Shown one piece after another: positions 25,778-34,797 of a DNA stretch of 64,000 nucleotides. The DNA is from Leifsonia sp. Leaf336. GTDB lineage: Bacteria > Actinomycetota > Actinomycetes > Actinomycetales > Microbacteriaceae. Numbering within the stretch: the stretch's first letter is position 1; every line of letters starts with the position of its first letter. A model generated the notes under the pieces. That model saw only the letters and a program-made list of their open reading frames with translations. It did no database searches and was not told the DNA's origin. The translations under genes were made by a program, and so were the position numbers. The stretch is taken from positions 167,018 to 231,017 of the forward strand of contig NZ_LMOZ01000003.1 of the NCBI RefSeq assembly GCF_001423695.1, given 5' to 3'.

Positions 25778-28354
25778 ATGACAGGCCAGACACGCTCGCG
25801 ACGGGGGCTGACCACCCTGCTCGCGACGATCGCGGCGGTGGGGCTCGTGGCTGCTGCGGCGGCTCCCGCCGGGGCGACCCCGACCGGAACGCCCACCCCC
25901 ACCGCTCCTCCGACGACCGCGGCGACCAGCACTCCGGCGCCGACGGCGACCGGGACACCGTCGGCGACGCCGACCTCCGCCCCGAAGCCGACCTCCACAC
26001 CGAATCCGACCTCGACGCCGACGCCCACCGCGAGTGCGACACCGAAGCCCGCTCCTGCCCCTGACCCGTGGGCCGTCAAGCCCTACATGGGCTGGAGCAG
26101 CTACTCCATGCAGGTCTACAGCGGCAACGGTAAGTGGATCACCGCCGACCAGATCATCGCGCAGTCCGACGCCATGAAGGCGAAGCTGGGCAAAGCCGGT
26201 TACGACTACATCAACGTCGACTCCGGCTGGAACGACGGCGTCGACGCCAACGGCCGGCCTGTTCCCAGCGCGACGCTGTACCCGAAGGGGCTGAAGGCGG
26301 TGATCGACCACGTCCACGCGAACGGCCAGAAGTTCGGACTGTACTTCATCCCGGGCATCTCTCCCGCCGTGTACGACGCGGCGTACCCGATCGCGAACGC
26401 GCCGGGATGCACCACGCACGACATCGTCAAGCAGCCGTTGCAGCAGGCCGACTACTGGAAGATCGGCTACCGCCTCGACTTCTCGAACCCGTGCGCGCAG
26501 AAGTACATCGACTCCATCGTCGATCAGCTCGCCGCCTGGGGCGTGAACTTCGTCAAGTTCGACAGCGTGACCCCGGGATCCGGCATCAGCGATCTGTCGC
26601 TGGACGCCCGTGACGACGTCGCCGCCTGGTCGAAGGCGCTGAAGGCCAAGGGCATCTGGTTCGAGCTGTCGTGGGCGCTCGACATCAACTACGCCGACAC
26701 CTGGAAGCAGTACGCGAACGGCTGGCGCGTGGAATGGGACGTCGAGGCGTACGCCCCGGGCGTCCAGCTCACGCAGTGGAGCAACATCGCCCGACTGTTC
26801 CCGCGCGCGGCCGACTGGTGGCGTTACGCCGGCAACGGCGGCTGGAACGACTTCGACTCGCTCGACGTCGGGAACGGCACGATGGACGGCCTCACCCAGG
26901 ACGAGCGCCGCACCGCCACCACCCTGTGGGCGATCTCGGCGGCGCCGATGTACGTCGGCAACGACCTGACCAAGCTCGACCAGTTCGGCATCGACCTGCT
27001 CACCAACAAGGAGGTCGTGGCCGTCGACCAGGCGGGCACGCCCGCCCAGCCGGTGTCGACCTCCACCAACAAGCAGGTCTGGTACGCGCCGAACGCGGAC
27101 GGCAGCTACACCGTCGCGCTGTTCAACCTCAGCCCGACCGAGTCCGACATCACCGCGAACTGGTCCGACCTCGGCCTCAGCGGGCCGGCGAAGGTCCGCG
27201 ACCTGTGGGCCGGAAAGGACCTCGGCACGTTCGCCGCGGGCTTCACGGGCAAGACCGTGCCGATCCACGGTGTCCGCCTGCTCCGGGTGACTCCGCAGAG
27301 CGGCACGACGGTCGCGCTGAACGACGACGCCCTGCGCGTGACCTACGCGGGCCAATGGACGCGCAACGGCGGCAACGAAGTCGTGGCGACGGCGCAGCCG
27401 CTGCAGGTCGCGGTCGGCGACTCGTCGACGGGCACCGTGCCGACGCCTCCCGCGTCCGGCCGGGTCGTCGCGGTCAACGACAGCGACTCCGGCATCACCT
27501 ACACCGGCAGCTGGGGGCAGAGCGGAGGCCGTGGTCTCGGCGACTACCAGGACGACGTGCACTACACCGAGGGCGACGGCTCGTCCTTCCAGTACACGTT
27601 CACCGGCACAGGCATCGACTATGTGACCGAGCTCGACCAGTCCCAGGGCAGCGTGGACGTCTACCTCGACGGCCAGTTCCAGCAGACCGTGGACACGAGC
27701 CGGCCGGCCGGGCAGCCGAGGCTCACCCAGCAGGTGGCGTGGAGCGCCAGCGGCCTCCCGAACGGTTCGCACACCCTGCGCGTGGTCAAGAAGTCGGGCC
27801 AGTTCATGCTGCTCGACAAGCTCGACGTCACGCTGGCCAGCCTGATCGACCCCGACACCGCGGTGTTCGACAAGGCGAAGCCCGCCGACGTCACGGTGAC
27901 CTTGCAGCGCGACGGCAGCGAGCTCGCCGGCATCGTGCGCGACGGCACGGCGCTGAAGCGCGGGACCGACTACACCGTCTCCGGGACGACCGTGACGATC
28001 GCCTCGGCGTATCTCGCGAGCCTGGCGAACGGCACCGTCTCGCTCGGGTTCCAGTTCCGCGGTGACGCCCACGACGACGTCCACGCGACGACCACGAACG
28101 GGGATACGGTCGGCCTGACCTTCGCCGGCACCGGCGTCTCGTGGATCGGACCGACCGCTCCCGACCAGGGCAAGGCCGAGGTCTACGTCGACGGCAAGCT
28201 TGCCAAGACGGTCGACACGCACTCCGACAGCCGACGCACCGGGCAGAAGCTGTTCAGCGTGACGGGGCTGCGCGCCGGCCAGCACACCATCCTGGTGAAG
28301 AAGGTGTCGGGGGACGTCCTCCGCAACGACGTGCTGCAGTACACGACCAAGTGA
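25778..28354 (+). CDS. Secreted GH27 alpha-galactosidase with X2 and carbohydrate-binding-like domains
   Basis: 858 residues; ATG 25778 with AGAGAGGAAG upstream. A signal peptide (1-~34) is followed by a Pro/Thr-rich linker (~35-95, PTPTAPPTT and so on), then a GH27 catalytic domain starting at KPYMGWSSYSM. Probable nucleophile is Asp262 (VKFDSVTPG) and acid/base Asp358 (GGWNDFDSLDVG). After the GH27 C-terminal beta domain (~510) come a carbohydrate-binding-like domain (~565-680), an Ig-like X2 module (~690-770, KRGTDYTVSGTTVTIASAYL) and a second binding-like domain. An extracellular enzyme that trims galactosyl side chains from polymers. Placing the linker before, not after, the catalytic domain is uncommon. 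Confidence 0.94.
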   Translation: MTGQTRSRRGLTTLLATIAAVGLVAAAAAPAGATPTGTPTPTAPPTTAATSTPAPTATGTPSATPTSAPKPTSTPNPTSTPTPTASATPKPAPAPDPWAVKPYMGWSSYSMQVYSGNGKWITADQIIAQSDAMKAKLGKAGYDYINVDSGWNDGVDANGRPVPSATLYPKGLKAVIDHVHANGQKFGLYFIPGISPAVYDAAYPIANAPGCTTHDIVKQPLQQADYWKIGYRLDFSNPCAQKYIDSIVDQLAAWGVNFVKFDSVTPGSGISDLSLDARDDVAAWSKALKAKGIWFELSWALDINYADTWKQYANGWRVEWDVEAYAPGVQLTQWSNIARLFPRAADWWRYAGNGGWNDFDSLDVGNGTMDGLTQDERRTATTLWAISAAPMYVGNDLTKLDQFGIDLLTNKEVVAVDQAGTPAQPVSTSTNKQVWYAPNADGSYTVALFNLSPTESDITANWSDLGLSGPAKVRDLWAGKDLGTFAAGFTGKTVPIHGVRLLRVTPQSGTTVALNDDALRVTYAGQWTRNGGNEVVATAQPLQVAVGDSSTGTVPTPPASGRVVAVNDSDSGITYTGSWGQSGGRGLGDYQDDVHYTEGDGSSFQYTFTGTGIDYVTELDQSQGSVDVYLDGQFQQTVDTSRPAGQPRLTQQVAWSASGLPNGSHTLRVVKKSGQFMLLDKLDVTLASLIDPDTAVFDKAKPADVTVTLQRDGSELAGIVRDGTALKRGTDYTVSGTTVTIASAYLASLANGTVSLGFQFRGDAHDDVHATTTNGDTVGLTFAGTGVSWIGPTAPDQGKAEVYVDGKLAKTVDTHSDSRRTGQKLFSVTGLRAGQHTILVKKVSGDVLRNDVLQYTTK

Positions 28355-28370
28355 CGACCTGAGGAGTCCC

Positions 28371-28517
28371 ATGCCCCACCCCGCCCGATACGTCTTCGTC
28401 GGCGACTCGATCACCGACAGCAGCCGCGATCGGAGCGACACCGTGTCGCCCGGCGAGGGCCACGTCCGCCTCGGTGCGGACGCCCTCGCCGGGTGCACCG
28501 GAGGGATGCCGCGATGA
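28371..28517 (+). pseudogene. Truncated SGNH/GDSL hydrolase remnant
   Basis: A 48-codon frame with its own ATG and a GAGGAG site opens with the N-terminus of an SGNH hydrolase (YVFVGDSITDSSRDRSD, block I with the catalytic Ser), then GEGHVRLGADALAGCTGG and a stop. Blocks II, III and V are absent, so about three quarters of the gene is gone. The stop overlaps the next ATG (ATGA), as if a deletion kept the translational link to the esterase. Full-length homologues are typically 200-230 residues. Confidence 0.75.
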
Positions 28518-29431
28518 CCGGCGCCCTGTTCCCCGCCGTGCTCGGCACCGAACCGCTGCCGACGCCCGACGACTACGACGAATTCTGGGCGGACGCTCTC
28601 GACCGCGCTCGACGGCGCAGCGTCGCGCCCCGAGCGGTTCCCGTCGAGACCCTCCTGACGACGATCGACGTATACGACTTCTCCTTCGCCGGCTCCGGCG
28701 GGCGCACCGTCACCGGCTGGCTGCGACTCCCCCGTCAGCGCGAAGGGGCACTTCCCGCGGTCGTCCATGCCAACGGCTACGGTGCCGGTCGGCTCTCCCC
28801 GTTCGACGATCTGACCTGGTCCAGCGCCGGTTACGCGCATCTCGTGGTCAACACCCACGGCCAGGGCGGAGGCAGTACCGGCCACCTCCTCGACGGCATC
28901 GAGGACCCCTGGAACTTCTACTACCGCGATGTGTTCGTCGACGTGGTGCGCGCCGTGGACGCGGTGCGCGAGCTCGACGGAGTCGACGCGTCGCGCGTCG
29001 CGATGATCGGCAACAGTCAGGGCGGCGGCATCGCACTCGGCGTCGGAGCATTCGCTCAGGGCTTGGCCGCCGTGCTCGCCCAGTCGCCGTTCCTGACCGA
29101 TGCGCCGACCGCGCTTCAGCGGGCCGTACAAGGCCCGTGGACCGAACTGCGGGCGTACCTGACCGAGCATCCCGAGCGCGCCGACGCCGTCGCCCGCACG
29201 CTCGCCTACGTCGACGGGGTCACATCGGCGCGGCACGCGACCGCTCCCGGCTGGATCTCCGACGGGCTCGCTGACGACATCTGCCCGCCCGAGACCACGC
29301 GCACGGCGATCGCTGCGTACGCGGCGCCGGTGCTGTTCCGCGAATGGCCGGGCGCCGGGCACGAGGCCGGCGGCAGCCGCGATATGGAGGCCGCACTGCG
29401 AGCCCTCCGCCAGCGCTTCGCGATCGGCTGA
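28514..29431 (+). CDS. CE7 acetylxylan esterase / cephalosporin-C deacetylase family
   Basis: 305 residues, the typical CE7 length, no signal peptide. ATG 28514 is coupled to the upstream remnant. The nucleophile elbow is GNSQGGG, the oxyanion motif appears as NTHGQGGGS (normally RGQG), the Asp lies in LADDICPPET and the His in PGAGHEAGGS, so the catalytic triad is complete. CE7 enzymes remove acetyl groups from short xylo- or manno-oligosaccharides inside the cell. Next to alpha-galactosidases, acetylated galacto(gluco)mannan oligosaccharides are a sensible substrate, by inference. Last gene of the rightward unit; a hairpin follows. Confidence 0.9.
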   Translation: MTGALFPAVLGTEPLPTPDDYDEFWADALDRARRRSVAPRAVPVETLLTTIDVYDFSFAGSGGRTVTGWLRLPRQREGALPAVVHANGYGAGRLSPFDDLTWSSAGYAHLVVNTHGQGGGSTGHLLDGIEDPWNFYYRDVFVDVVRAVDAVRELDGVDASRVAMIGNSQGGGIALGVGAFAQGLAAVLAQSPFLTDAPTALQRAVQGPWTELRAYLTEHPERADAVARTLAYVDGVTSARHATAPGWISDGLADDICPPETTRTAIAAYAAPVLFREWPGAGHEAGGSRDMEAALRALRQRFAIG

Positions 29432-29457
29432 GCCGCCGACTCCTCTTTTAACGAATC

Positions 29458-29490
29458 CGGCCCGGCCCCGACATCGTCGGGACCGGGCCG
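29458..29490. terminator. Bidirectional hairpin between convergent genes
   Basis: CGGCCCGGCCCCGAC and GTCGGGACCGGGCCG form a 15-bp stem with one mismatch and an ATC loop, between the esterase and the SBP gene. It suits both strands; no clear U-tract. Confidence 0.7.
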
Positions 29491-29505
29491 CAGTTCGTCA
29501 GGTAC

Positions 29506-31188
29506 CTACTTCTTGCTCTTGTCGTACGCCGTCTGCAGCGTGCTCAGGTAGTCCTTGAGCCCGAGCCCGTTGAAGCCCGCCACGTACGAGTTCCAGTCGG
29601 TGTCCAGATTCTTGGAACCCGTGATGAAGGCCAGCGCGTTCTGCGTCACGTAGTTGTCGATGTTCGTCTGCTCGGTGGCGACCTGCGTCGCCTTCGCCGC
29701 GTCGGGCCAGACCTTCCACGTCGGGTAGATCGCGCTCTTGTCCTCGTGGCCCTTGTACAGCTGGGTGGCCTCGAACAGCCTGCGCTCGTATCCCGAGGGG
29801 TCGTAGATGTCGGTCGGCTCGACTTGCGCGCCACGGAACGCCTCGTTCTGGTTGTAGGTCGAGAGCGCGCCCCACTGGACGGCGTTGGCGGCGTCCTGCG
29901 AGAGCTGGAGGTTCTTGAACAGCGGCTTGTCGTTCGGGTCGAGCGCCTGGTCGCCGGCGGCGGCCTTGGACCAGCCCTGACCCTCCGGACCGAAGTTGCC
30001 GTCGAGCTGGCCCTCGTTCGTGAACAGGTAGTTAACCATCTTGATGGCGGCCACCTGGTCGTTCTTCGACGCCTTGTTGGTCAGCATGAACGTCGCGCCC
30101 GGCGTGCTCCCGAAGGCGTAGGTCGCGAAGTTCGCACCGTTCGGGCCGGTGAGCGGAGGCACCGCGTCGTACTGCTTGTCACGGCCGTCCTTGGCGCCGG
30201 GGCTGACGAAGATGTACGGGTGCAGGGCGCTCGCGCTCCCCAGCAGCACCGAGCCGTTGTTGTTGCCCTCCTGAGCCAGCGCCGCCGGGTTCTGGGTGAA
30301 GGCGCCCTTGTCGATCAGTCCCGCATCCCACAGCGACTTGATGTACTCGAGGCCCTTGCGCCAGCCGTCCTTGTTGGCCTGGATGTCGACCTTGCCCTTG
30401 TTGAGCACGGTCGTCGACTGGATGCCCTTGTCCGGGTTCTGCGGGTCGTAGATGAACGCGTTCATGAAGAACGGGATCAGCGTGTCGTGCGAGTCGCCGC
30501 TGAGCGGGATCTCGTCGGCCGTGCCGTCGCCGTTCGGGTCGCCGGTCTTGAACGCCTGGAGGACCTTGGTCATGTCGGCCGTGGTCTTGGGCATCTGGAG
30601 GTTGAGCTTCTTGAGCCAGTCGGTGTTGATCCACAGCTTCGACGGGTACTGGATGTGCTGCGTCTCGGCGAGCTGGGGGAGGCCGTAGATCTTGCCGTCA
30701 GGCGACGTCACCATCGCCTTGTAGTCCGGGTTGGTGTCGATGACCTTCTGGATGTCGGGCGCGTACTGCTTGATCAGATCGTTCAGCGGAAGCGCGACGC
30801 CCTGCTTGGCGAGCTTCTCGATATCCACCGGGTTGAACTGGTCCACCCACGGGATGAGGAGGAACATGTCGGGGTAGTCGCCGCTGGCCATCAGGATTTG
30901 GCGCTTCTCGGGCGCGACGGAGGAGTCCTGCGTCGTGGTCTGCCACGAGAACTTGATGTTGAACTTCTTCTCGAGCTGCTTGGTGAACGCGTTCGTGGCG
31001 AGGTCCTGCCCGGTTCCCTGCTGAGCGAAGACGCTGATGTTCGCCGTGCCGCCGACCTTGTCGTCGGCGTTCGTCGGCGTGCTGGTGCAGGCCGTTATCG
31101 CCAGCAGGGCGAGGCCGCTCGCCGCCGCGGTGAGCGTGCGCACGAGCCGGCGCCGACGGCGGGCGTTGCTGTCGGTGATGGGTAGCAT
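29506..31188 (-). CDS. Extracellular solute-binding lipoprotein of a CUT1 sugar importer (first system)
   Basis: 560 residues, long for the class, as in LplA/YtcQ-type proteins. The N-terminus is basic then hydrophobic with lipobox LLAITAC (Cys34), so it is a membrane-anchored lipoprotein. Conserved blocks include KFSWQTTTQDSSVAPEKRQI, GDYPDMF and DPNGDGTADEIPLSGDS. It is the last gene of the leftward unit permease-permease-SBP, 87 bp after the second permease. Substrate is probably an alpha-galactoside or manno-oligosaccharide, by the flanking enzymes. No ATP-binding gene is in the unit, so a shared MsiK/MsmK-type ATPase must serve it. Confidence 0.93.
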   Translation of the reverse strand: MLPITDSNARRRRRLVRTLTAAASGLALLAITACTSTPTNADDKVGGTANISVFAQQGTGQDLATNAFTKQLEKKFNIKFSWQTTTQDSSVAPEKRQILMASGDYPDMFLLIPWVDQFNPVDIEKLAKQGVALPLNDLIKQYAPDIQKVIDTNPDYKAMVTSPDGKIYGLPQLAETQHIQYPSKLWINTDWLKKLNLQMPKTTADMTKVLQAFKTGDPNGDGTADEIPLSGDSHDTLIPFFMNAFIYDPQNPDKGIQSTTVLNKGKVDIQANKDGWRKGLEYIKSLWDAGLIDKGAFTQNPAALAQEGNNNGSVLLGSASALHPYIFVSPGAKDGRDKQYDAVPPLTGPNGANFATYAFGSTPGATFMLTNKASKNDQVAAIKMVNYLFTNEGQLDGNFGPEGQGWSKAAAGDQALDPNDKPLFKNLQLSQDAANAVQWGALSTYNQNEAFRGAQVEPTDIYDPSGYERRLFEATQLYKGHEDKSAIYPTWKVWPDAAKATQVATEQTNIDNYVTQNALAFITGSKNLDTDWNSYVAGFNGLGLKDYLSTLQTAYDKSKK

Positions 31189-31211
31189 GTGTTTCCTCCT
31201 TTGGAAATGCA

Positions 31212-31229
31212 GTGCAAGTGGTGCAAGTG
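31212..31229. repeat. Tandem 9-bp repeat upstream of the SBP gene
   Basis: GTGCAAGTG twice in direct tandem, 24 bp before the SBP start, between permease and SBP. No clear function; it may tune relative expression in the operon. Confidence 0.6.
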
Positions 31230-31275
31230 GTGGGTCTGTGGGGTCGGGTCGGTCGGGCCGCGGCGGATGCCGCCG

Positions 31276-32226
31276 TCAGCCCTTGACGGATCCGATGAGC
31301 ACGCCTTTGTTGAAGTAGCGGGCGACGAAGGGGTAGATCACCAGGACCGGGACGCTCGTGATGACGATGAGCGAGTACTTCAGCAGGTTGACCAGTTCCT
31401 GGTTCTGAGCCTGCGCGGCCAGATCGTTCGTGCCTCCATTGGTGGCGTTGAGCACGAGGATGTTGCGGAGCACGAGCTGGAGGGGAAAGAGGTCGGAGCT
31501 CTTCAGGTAGAGCAGGGCGTCGAAGAAGCCGTTCCACTGGCCGATCGCGTACATGAGCGCGATCACGGCGATCAGCGGCTTCGACAGCGGGAGGACGATG
31601 CTCCAGAGGAAGCGCAGGTCGCTCGAGCCGTCGAGCGACGCGGCCTCGACCAGTTCCTCGGGGATCGCCGACTTGAAGAAGGTGCGGGCGATGATGACCT
31701 GCCAGACCGCGATGGCCTGGGGCAGGAGCAGCGCCCAGCGGGTGTCGAGCATCCCGAGGTTCTGCACGACCATGTACGTGGGGATCAGACCGCCGCTGAA
31801 GAGCATCGTGAAGAGCAGCAGCGCCATGATCACGTTGCGTCCCATGAAGGTGCGACGGGAGAGGGGCCAGGCGATGCAGACCGTCAGCGTGGTGCTGATG
31901 AGGGTGCCCGCGACCATGTAGAAGAGCGAGTTCGCGTAGCCGAGGAGCACCTGGGGGTCGGCCAGCACCGTCTGGTACCCCTTGAGCGTGAAGTCGACCG
32001 GCCAGAGGAGCACGCGCCCCGCCGTCACCGCTTCGGGAGACGAGAAGGAGCTCGCCAGGATGAACAGCAGCGGCAGCAGGACGACGAGGACGGCCAGGAT
32101 CAGTCCGAGGTAGATGACGACCAGCAGTGCGCGGTCCGATGCGGACTCCCGGATGCGGCGCGTCTTCTTCGACGAGGCCGCGGGACGGGACCGGCGGCGC
32201 AGTCTCGAGTTCTCGATGGTTACCAC
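31276..32226 (-). CDS. CUT1 ABC transporter permease (LplC/YtcP-type), first system
   Basis: 316 residues from GTG 32226, which overlaps the stop of the preceding permease by 7 bp. Six membrane helices; the EAA loop EELVEAASLDGSSDLRFLWS contacts the ATPase. The C-terminus FNKGVLIGSVKG is the normal end of MalG/LplC-type permeases. The N-terminal ~25 residues are Arg/Lys-rich and cytoplasmic. Confidence 0.93.
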   Translation of the reverse strand: MVTIENSRLRRRSRPAASSKKTRRIRESASDRALLVVIYLGLILAVLVVLLPLLFILASSFSSPEAVTAGRVLLWPVDFTLKGYQTVLADPQVLLGYANSLFYMVAGTLISTTLTVCIAWPLSRRTFMGRNVIMALLLFTMLFSGGLIPTYMVVQNLGMLDTRWALLLPQAIAVWQVIIARTFFKSAIPEELVEAASLDGSSDLRFLWSIVLPLSKPLIAVIALMYAIGQWNGFFDALLYLKSSDLFPLQLVLRNILVLNATNGGTNDLAAQAQNQELVNLLKYSLIVITSVPVLVIYPFVARYFNKGVLIGSVKG

Positions 32227-33221
32227 AGTCCACTCCCACTGATTCGCTTCGCCACCCAGTTCACGATGAGCAGAAGCACGAGATTGATCACGGAGTTGAA
32301 GAGGCCGACGACGGTCGCCGTGCCGAAGTCCGCGTTGAGGATGCCCAGCTTGTAGACGTACGTCGCGATGATCTCGGACTGGCCGAGGTTCAGCGGGTTC
32401 TGCAGCAGGAAGACCTTCTCGAACCCGATCGACATGATGTTGCCGACGCTCAGGATCAGGACGATCATCGCCGTGGGCATGATGCCGGGGATGTCGACGT
32501 GCCAGATCTTGCGGAGGCGGGACGCCCCGTCGACCTTCGCCGCCTCGTACAGCGAGGGGTCGATGCCCGACAGTGCCGCCATGTAGATCACGGCGGAGTA
32601 CCCCGCGGTCTGCCAGACGTCCGACCAGACGTAGATGTGACGGAAGTAGTCCGGGTCGCCGAGGAAGTCGGGCGAGGGGACGCCGAAGAACCCGAACACC
32701 TGGCTCAGGATCCCGAGCCGCGGCGCCATGATCAGGATCAGCATCGACACCACGACCACGGTCGAGATGAAGTACGGCGCGTAGGTCACCATCTGCACGG
32801 TCTTCTGGAACCACCGGTGCCGCACCTCGTTGAGCGCGAGGGCCAGGATCAGGGGGATGGGGAAGCTCGCGAGGATCGCGTAGCCGGAGAGGATCAGGGT
32901 GTTCTGCACCAGCGTCGGGAACACCGGGTTCTGGATCATGTTGGCGAAGTTGGCCCAGCCGGACCACGGGCTCCCCCAGACACCGAGAACCGGGCTGTAG
33001 TCCTTGAAGGCGATGATCGCGTTGGAGATCGGCACGTACTTGAAGATCACGAAGTACGCCAGCGGAAGGACCGTGAGGAGGTAGAGCTGCCAGTGCCGCC
33101 GCAGGGCCACCTTCCAGCGCTGGCCGAGTGTCAGCCGGTTGCGCGGCACCCCCCTCGGAGTCGCCGGGGCGGCGGCTCGAGCGGCCGGCGGCGCCGGGGC
33201 CACGGGCGGCGCGCTCGTCAT
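32220..33221 (-). CDS. CUT1 ABC transporter permease (LplB-type), first system
   Basis: 333 residues; ATG 33221. Pro/Ala-rich cytoplasmic tail (1-~45), six helices, and an EAA loop in SLYEAAKVDGASRLRKIWHV. The segment YVPISNAIIAFKDYSPVLGV is typical of LplB permeases that work with ~560-residue binding proteins. First gene of the operon; it is divergent from ROK repressor 2, with the shared control region 33222-33481 containing a degenerate palindrome. Confidence 0.93.
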   Translation of the reverse strand: MTSAPPVAPAPPAARAAAPATPRGVPRNRLTLGQRWKVALRRHWQLYLLTVLPLAYFVIFKYVPISNAIIAFKDYSPVLGVWGSPWSGWANFANMIQNPVFPTLVQNTLILSGYAILASFPIPLILALALNEVRHRWFQKTVQMVTYAPYFISTVVVVSMLILIMAPRLGILSQVFGFFGVPSPDFLGDPDYFRHIYVWSDVWQTAGYSAVIYMAALSGIDPSLYEAAKVDGASRLRKIWHVDIPGIMPTAMIVLILSVGNIMSIGFEKVFLLQNPLNLGQSEIIATYVYKLGILNADFGTATVVGLFNSVINLVLLLIVNWVAKRISGSGLW

Positions 33222-33329
33222 GAGGCCGCATCCTTCGTCATCGAAGACTCCCTACAAGAGATGATCTGGTTCCGCACCCGAGCCGGAACGGCGGTCCCGA
33301 GCGGGTGGTCTATAGCAAAACCTATTTCT

Positions 33330-33342
33330 TTGCCGCTGTCAA
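33330..33342. promoter_or_regulatory. Degenerate ROK-type operator in the ABC/ROK2 divergent region
   Basis: Read leftward: TTGACA-G-CGGCAA within TTATTGACAGCGGCAAAG. It matches TTATTGACAGTGTCAA at the GH95/GH36 promoter except for two bases in the right arm. Further right, near 33427-33440, ACAACACGTTGG is a second weak palindrome closer to ROK2. The 260-bp region holds no gene. Confidence 0.5.
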
Positions 33343-33481
33343 TAATCTCCCATATCCGTCTTCGGCGAACGCATCGAAATTGTTCCCGATCGTTGAAAAC
33401 ACAGCGATGAATGGGATTGAGAGTTACAACACGTTGGAAATAAGATCATCGAAACGACCGCCACACAGATCAGGTGCAACG

Positions 33482-34675
33482 ATGACCTTGAGCATGTCCG
33501 AACGCACAGCACGGCGTCCCGTGCTGGGCACGGCGGCGTCCGCCGAGATCTTCACGCGCATCATCACGCACGGCCCCGTCAGCCGACTCGACATCGGGAG
33601 GCTCACCGGTCTGTCGCAAGCCAAGGTCACCAAGACGGTCAGCCCGCTCATCGCAGACGGCTTCGTCACGGTCGGCGAGCACGCCGAGCACGCGTTCCCC
33701 GGCCGGCCGGTGCGCCCGCTGAGCGTCGTCCCGCGCTCCATGATCGCCGTCGGCGTCAAGGTGAACGCCGACGAGATCTTCGCCGTCACGGTCAGCCTGG
33801 GCAACGAGGTGATCGGCTCGACCCGCCGCCGGCTCACGAGCCACGCCCCGGACGCGACGATCACGGCCATCGTGAAGTCGGTGACGACCCTCATCGACCA
33901 GCTCGGCGACGACGCCCGGTTCCTCACCGGGGTGGGAGTCTCGGTCTCGGGCGACATCGACAACACCGACGGAGTCGTGCGGGACTCGCCCCTGCTCGGC
34001 TGGACCCACGTCCCGCTCGGCGCCCGCCTCTCGGAGCGCCTCGGCCTCCCCGTCATCGTCGAGAACGACGTGCGCGCGCTCGCCAAGTCCGAGCAGTGGT
34101 TCGGGGTGGGAACGGACGCGGACTCGTTCGCCATCATCACGATCGGCGCGGGGATCGGCTGCGGGATCTATGTGAACGACGACGTCGTCGTCGGCGCCCA
34201 CGGCGTCGCGGGCGAGATCGGCCACCTCCCCCTGGGCCCGTCGGACGCGGTCTGCGTCTGCGGCCGTCGCGGCTGCGTGGAGGCGGTGGCGTCCTCCCAC
34301 GCCATCTCCGACGCCGTTCGGCAGGGTCACGACGACCCGAGCCTCACCCTGGCCGACGCGATCCGCCTCGCCCACGAGGGCGACCCCGTCGCGGTCGAAG
34401 CGTTCGAGCGGGCAGGCACGGCCATCGGCGCCGCGGTCGCCACCACGGTGAACCTCTTCGGCCCGGAGGTGGTCGTGATCGCCGGCGAAGGCGTCATGGA
34501 CTACGACCTCTACGAGCGCCGCTTCCGCGAGGAGTTCCTGGCCCACGTCTTCGGCACCGCGGCGAACTGCCGCCTGATCGTCCGTCGCCACACGTTCGTC
34601 GACTGGGCGCGCGGAGCGGCGGTCGCGGCGCTGCGCGAGGCGATCACGGTGGCGCCGGGCGGGGTGGCTGAGTGA
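33482..34675 (+). CDS. ROK-family transcriptional repressor 2
   Basis: 397 residues from ATG 33482; ATG 33494 is possible, and an upstream in-frame ATG would add a poorly coding AT-rich stretch. HTH at VSRLDIGRLTGLSQAKVTKT; ROK domain with ITIGAGIGCGIYV and zinc motif CVCGRRGCVE. Close paralogue of ROK1. It is divergent from ABC system 1 and upstream of a secreted GH27, so it probably represses one or both until an imported galactoside binds. Both paralogues have similar palindromes near their targets, so cross-regulation is possible. Confidence 0.93.
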   Translation: MTLSMSERTARRPVLGTAASAEIFTRIITHGPVSRLDIGRLTGLSQAKVTKTVSPLIADGFVTVGEHAEHAFPGRPVRPLSVVPRSMIAVGVKVNADEIFAVTVSLGNEVIGSTRRRLTSHAPDATITAIVKSVTTLIDQLGDDARFLTGVGVSVSGDIDNTDGVVRDSPLLGWTHVPLGARLSERLGLPVIVENDVRALAKSEQWFGVGTDADSFAIITIGAGIGCGIYVNDDVVVGAHGVAGEIGHLPLGPSDAVCVCGRRGCVEAVASSHAISDAVRQGHDDPSLTLADAIRLAHEGDPVAVEAFERAGTAIGAAVATTVNLFGPEVVVIAGEGVMDYDLYERRFREEFLAHVFGTAANCRLIVRRHTFVDWARGAAVAALREAITVAPGGVAE

Positions 34676-34797
34676 CGGGAGCGATCGTCGACTTGTCCAG
34701 GTATTCCGTTATCCGGTGACTGTTGGCCGAGCGCGACTCGCGCTGTCATGGTTTCGTCCCGGCGTCTGCCGGAGTGACGACGAAGTCAGGAGCTTAC

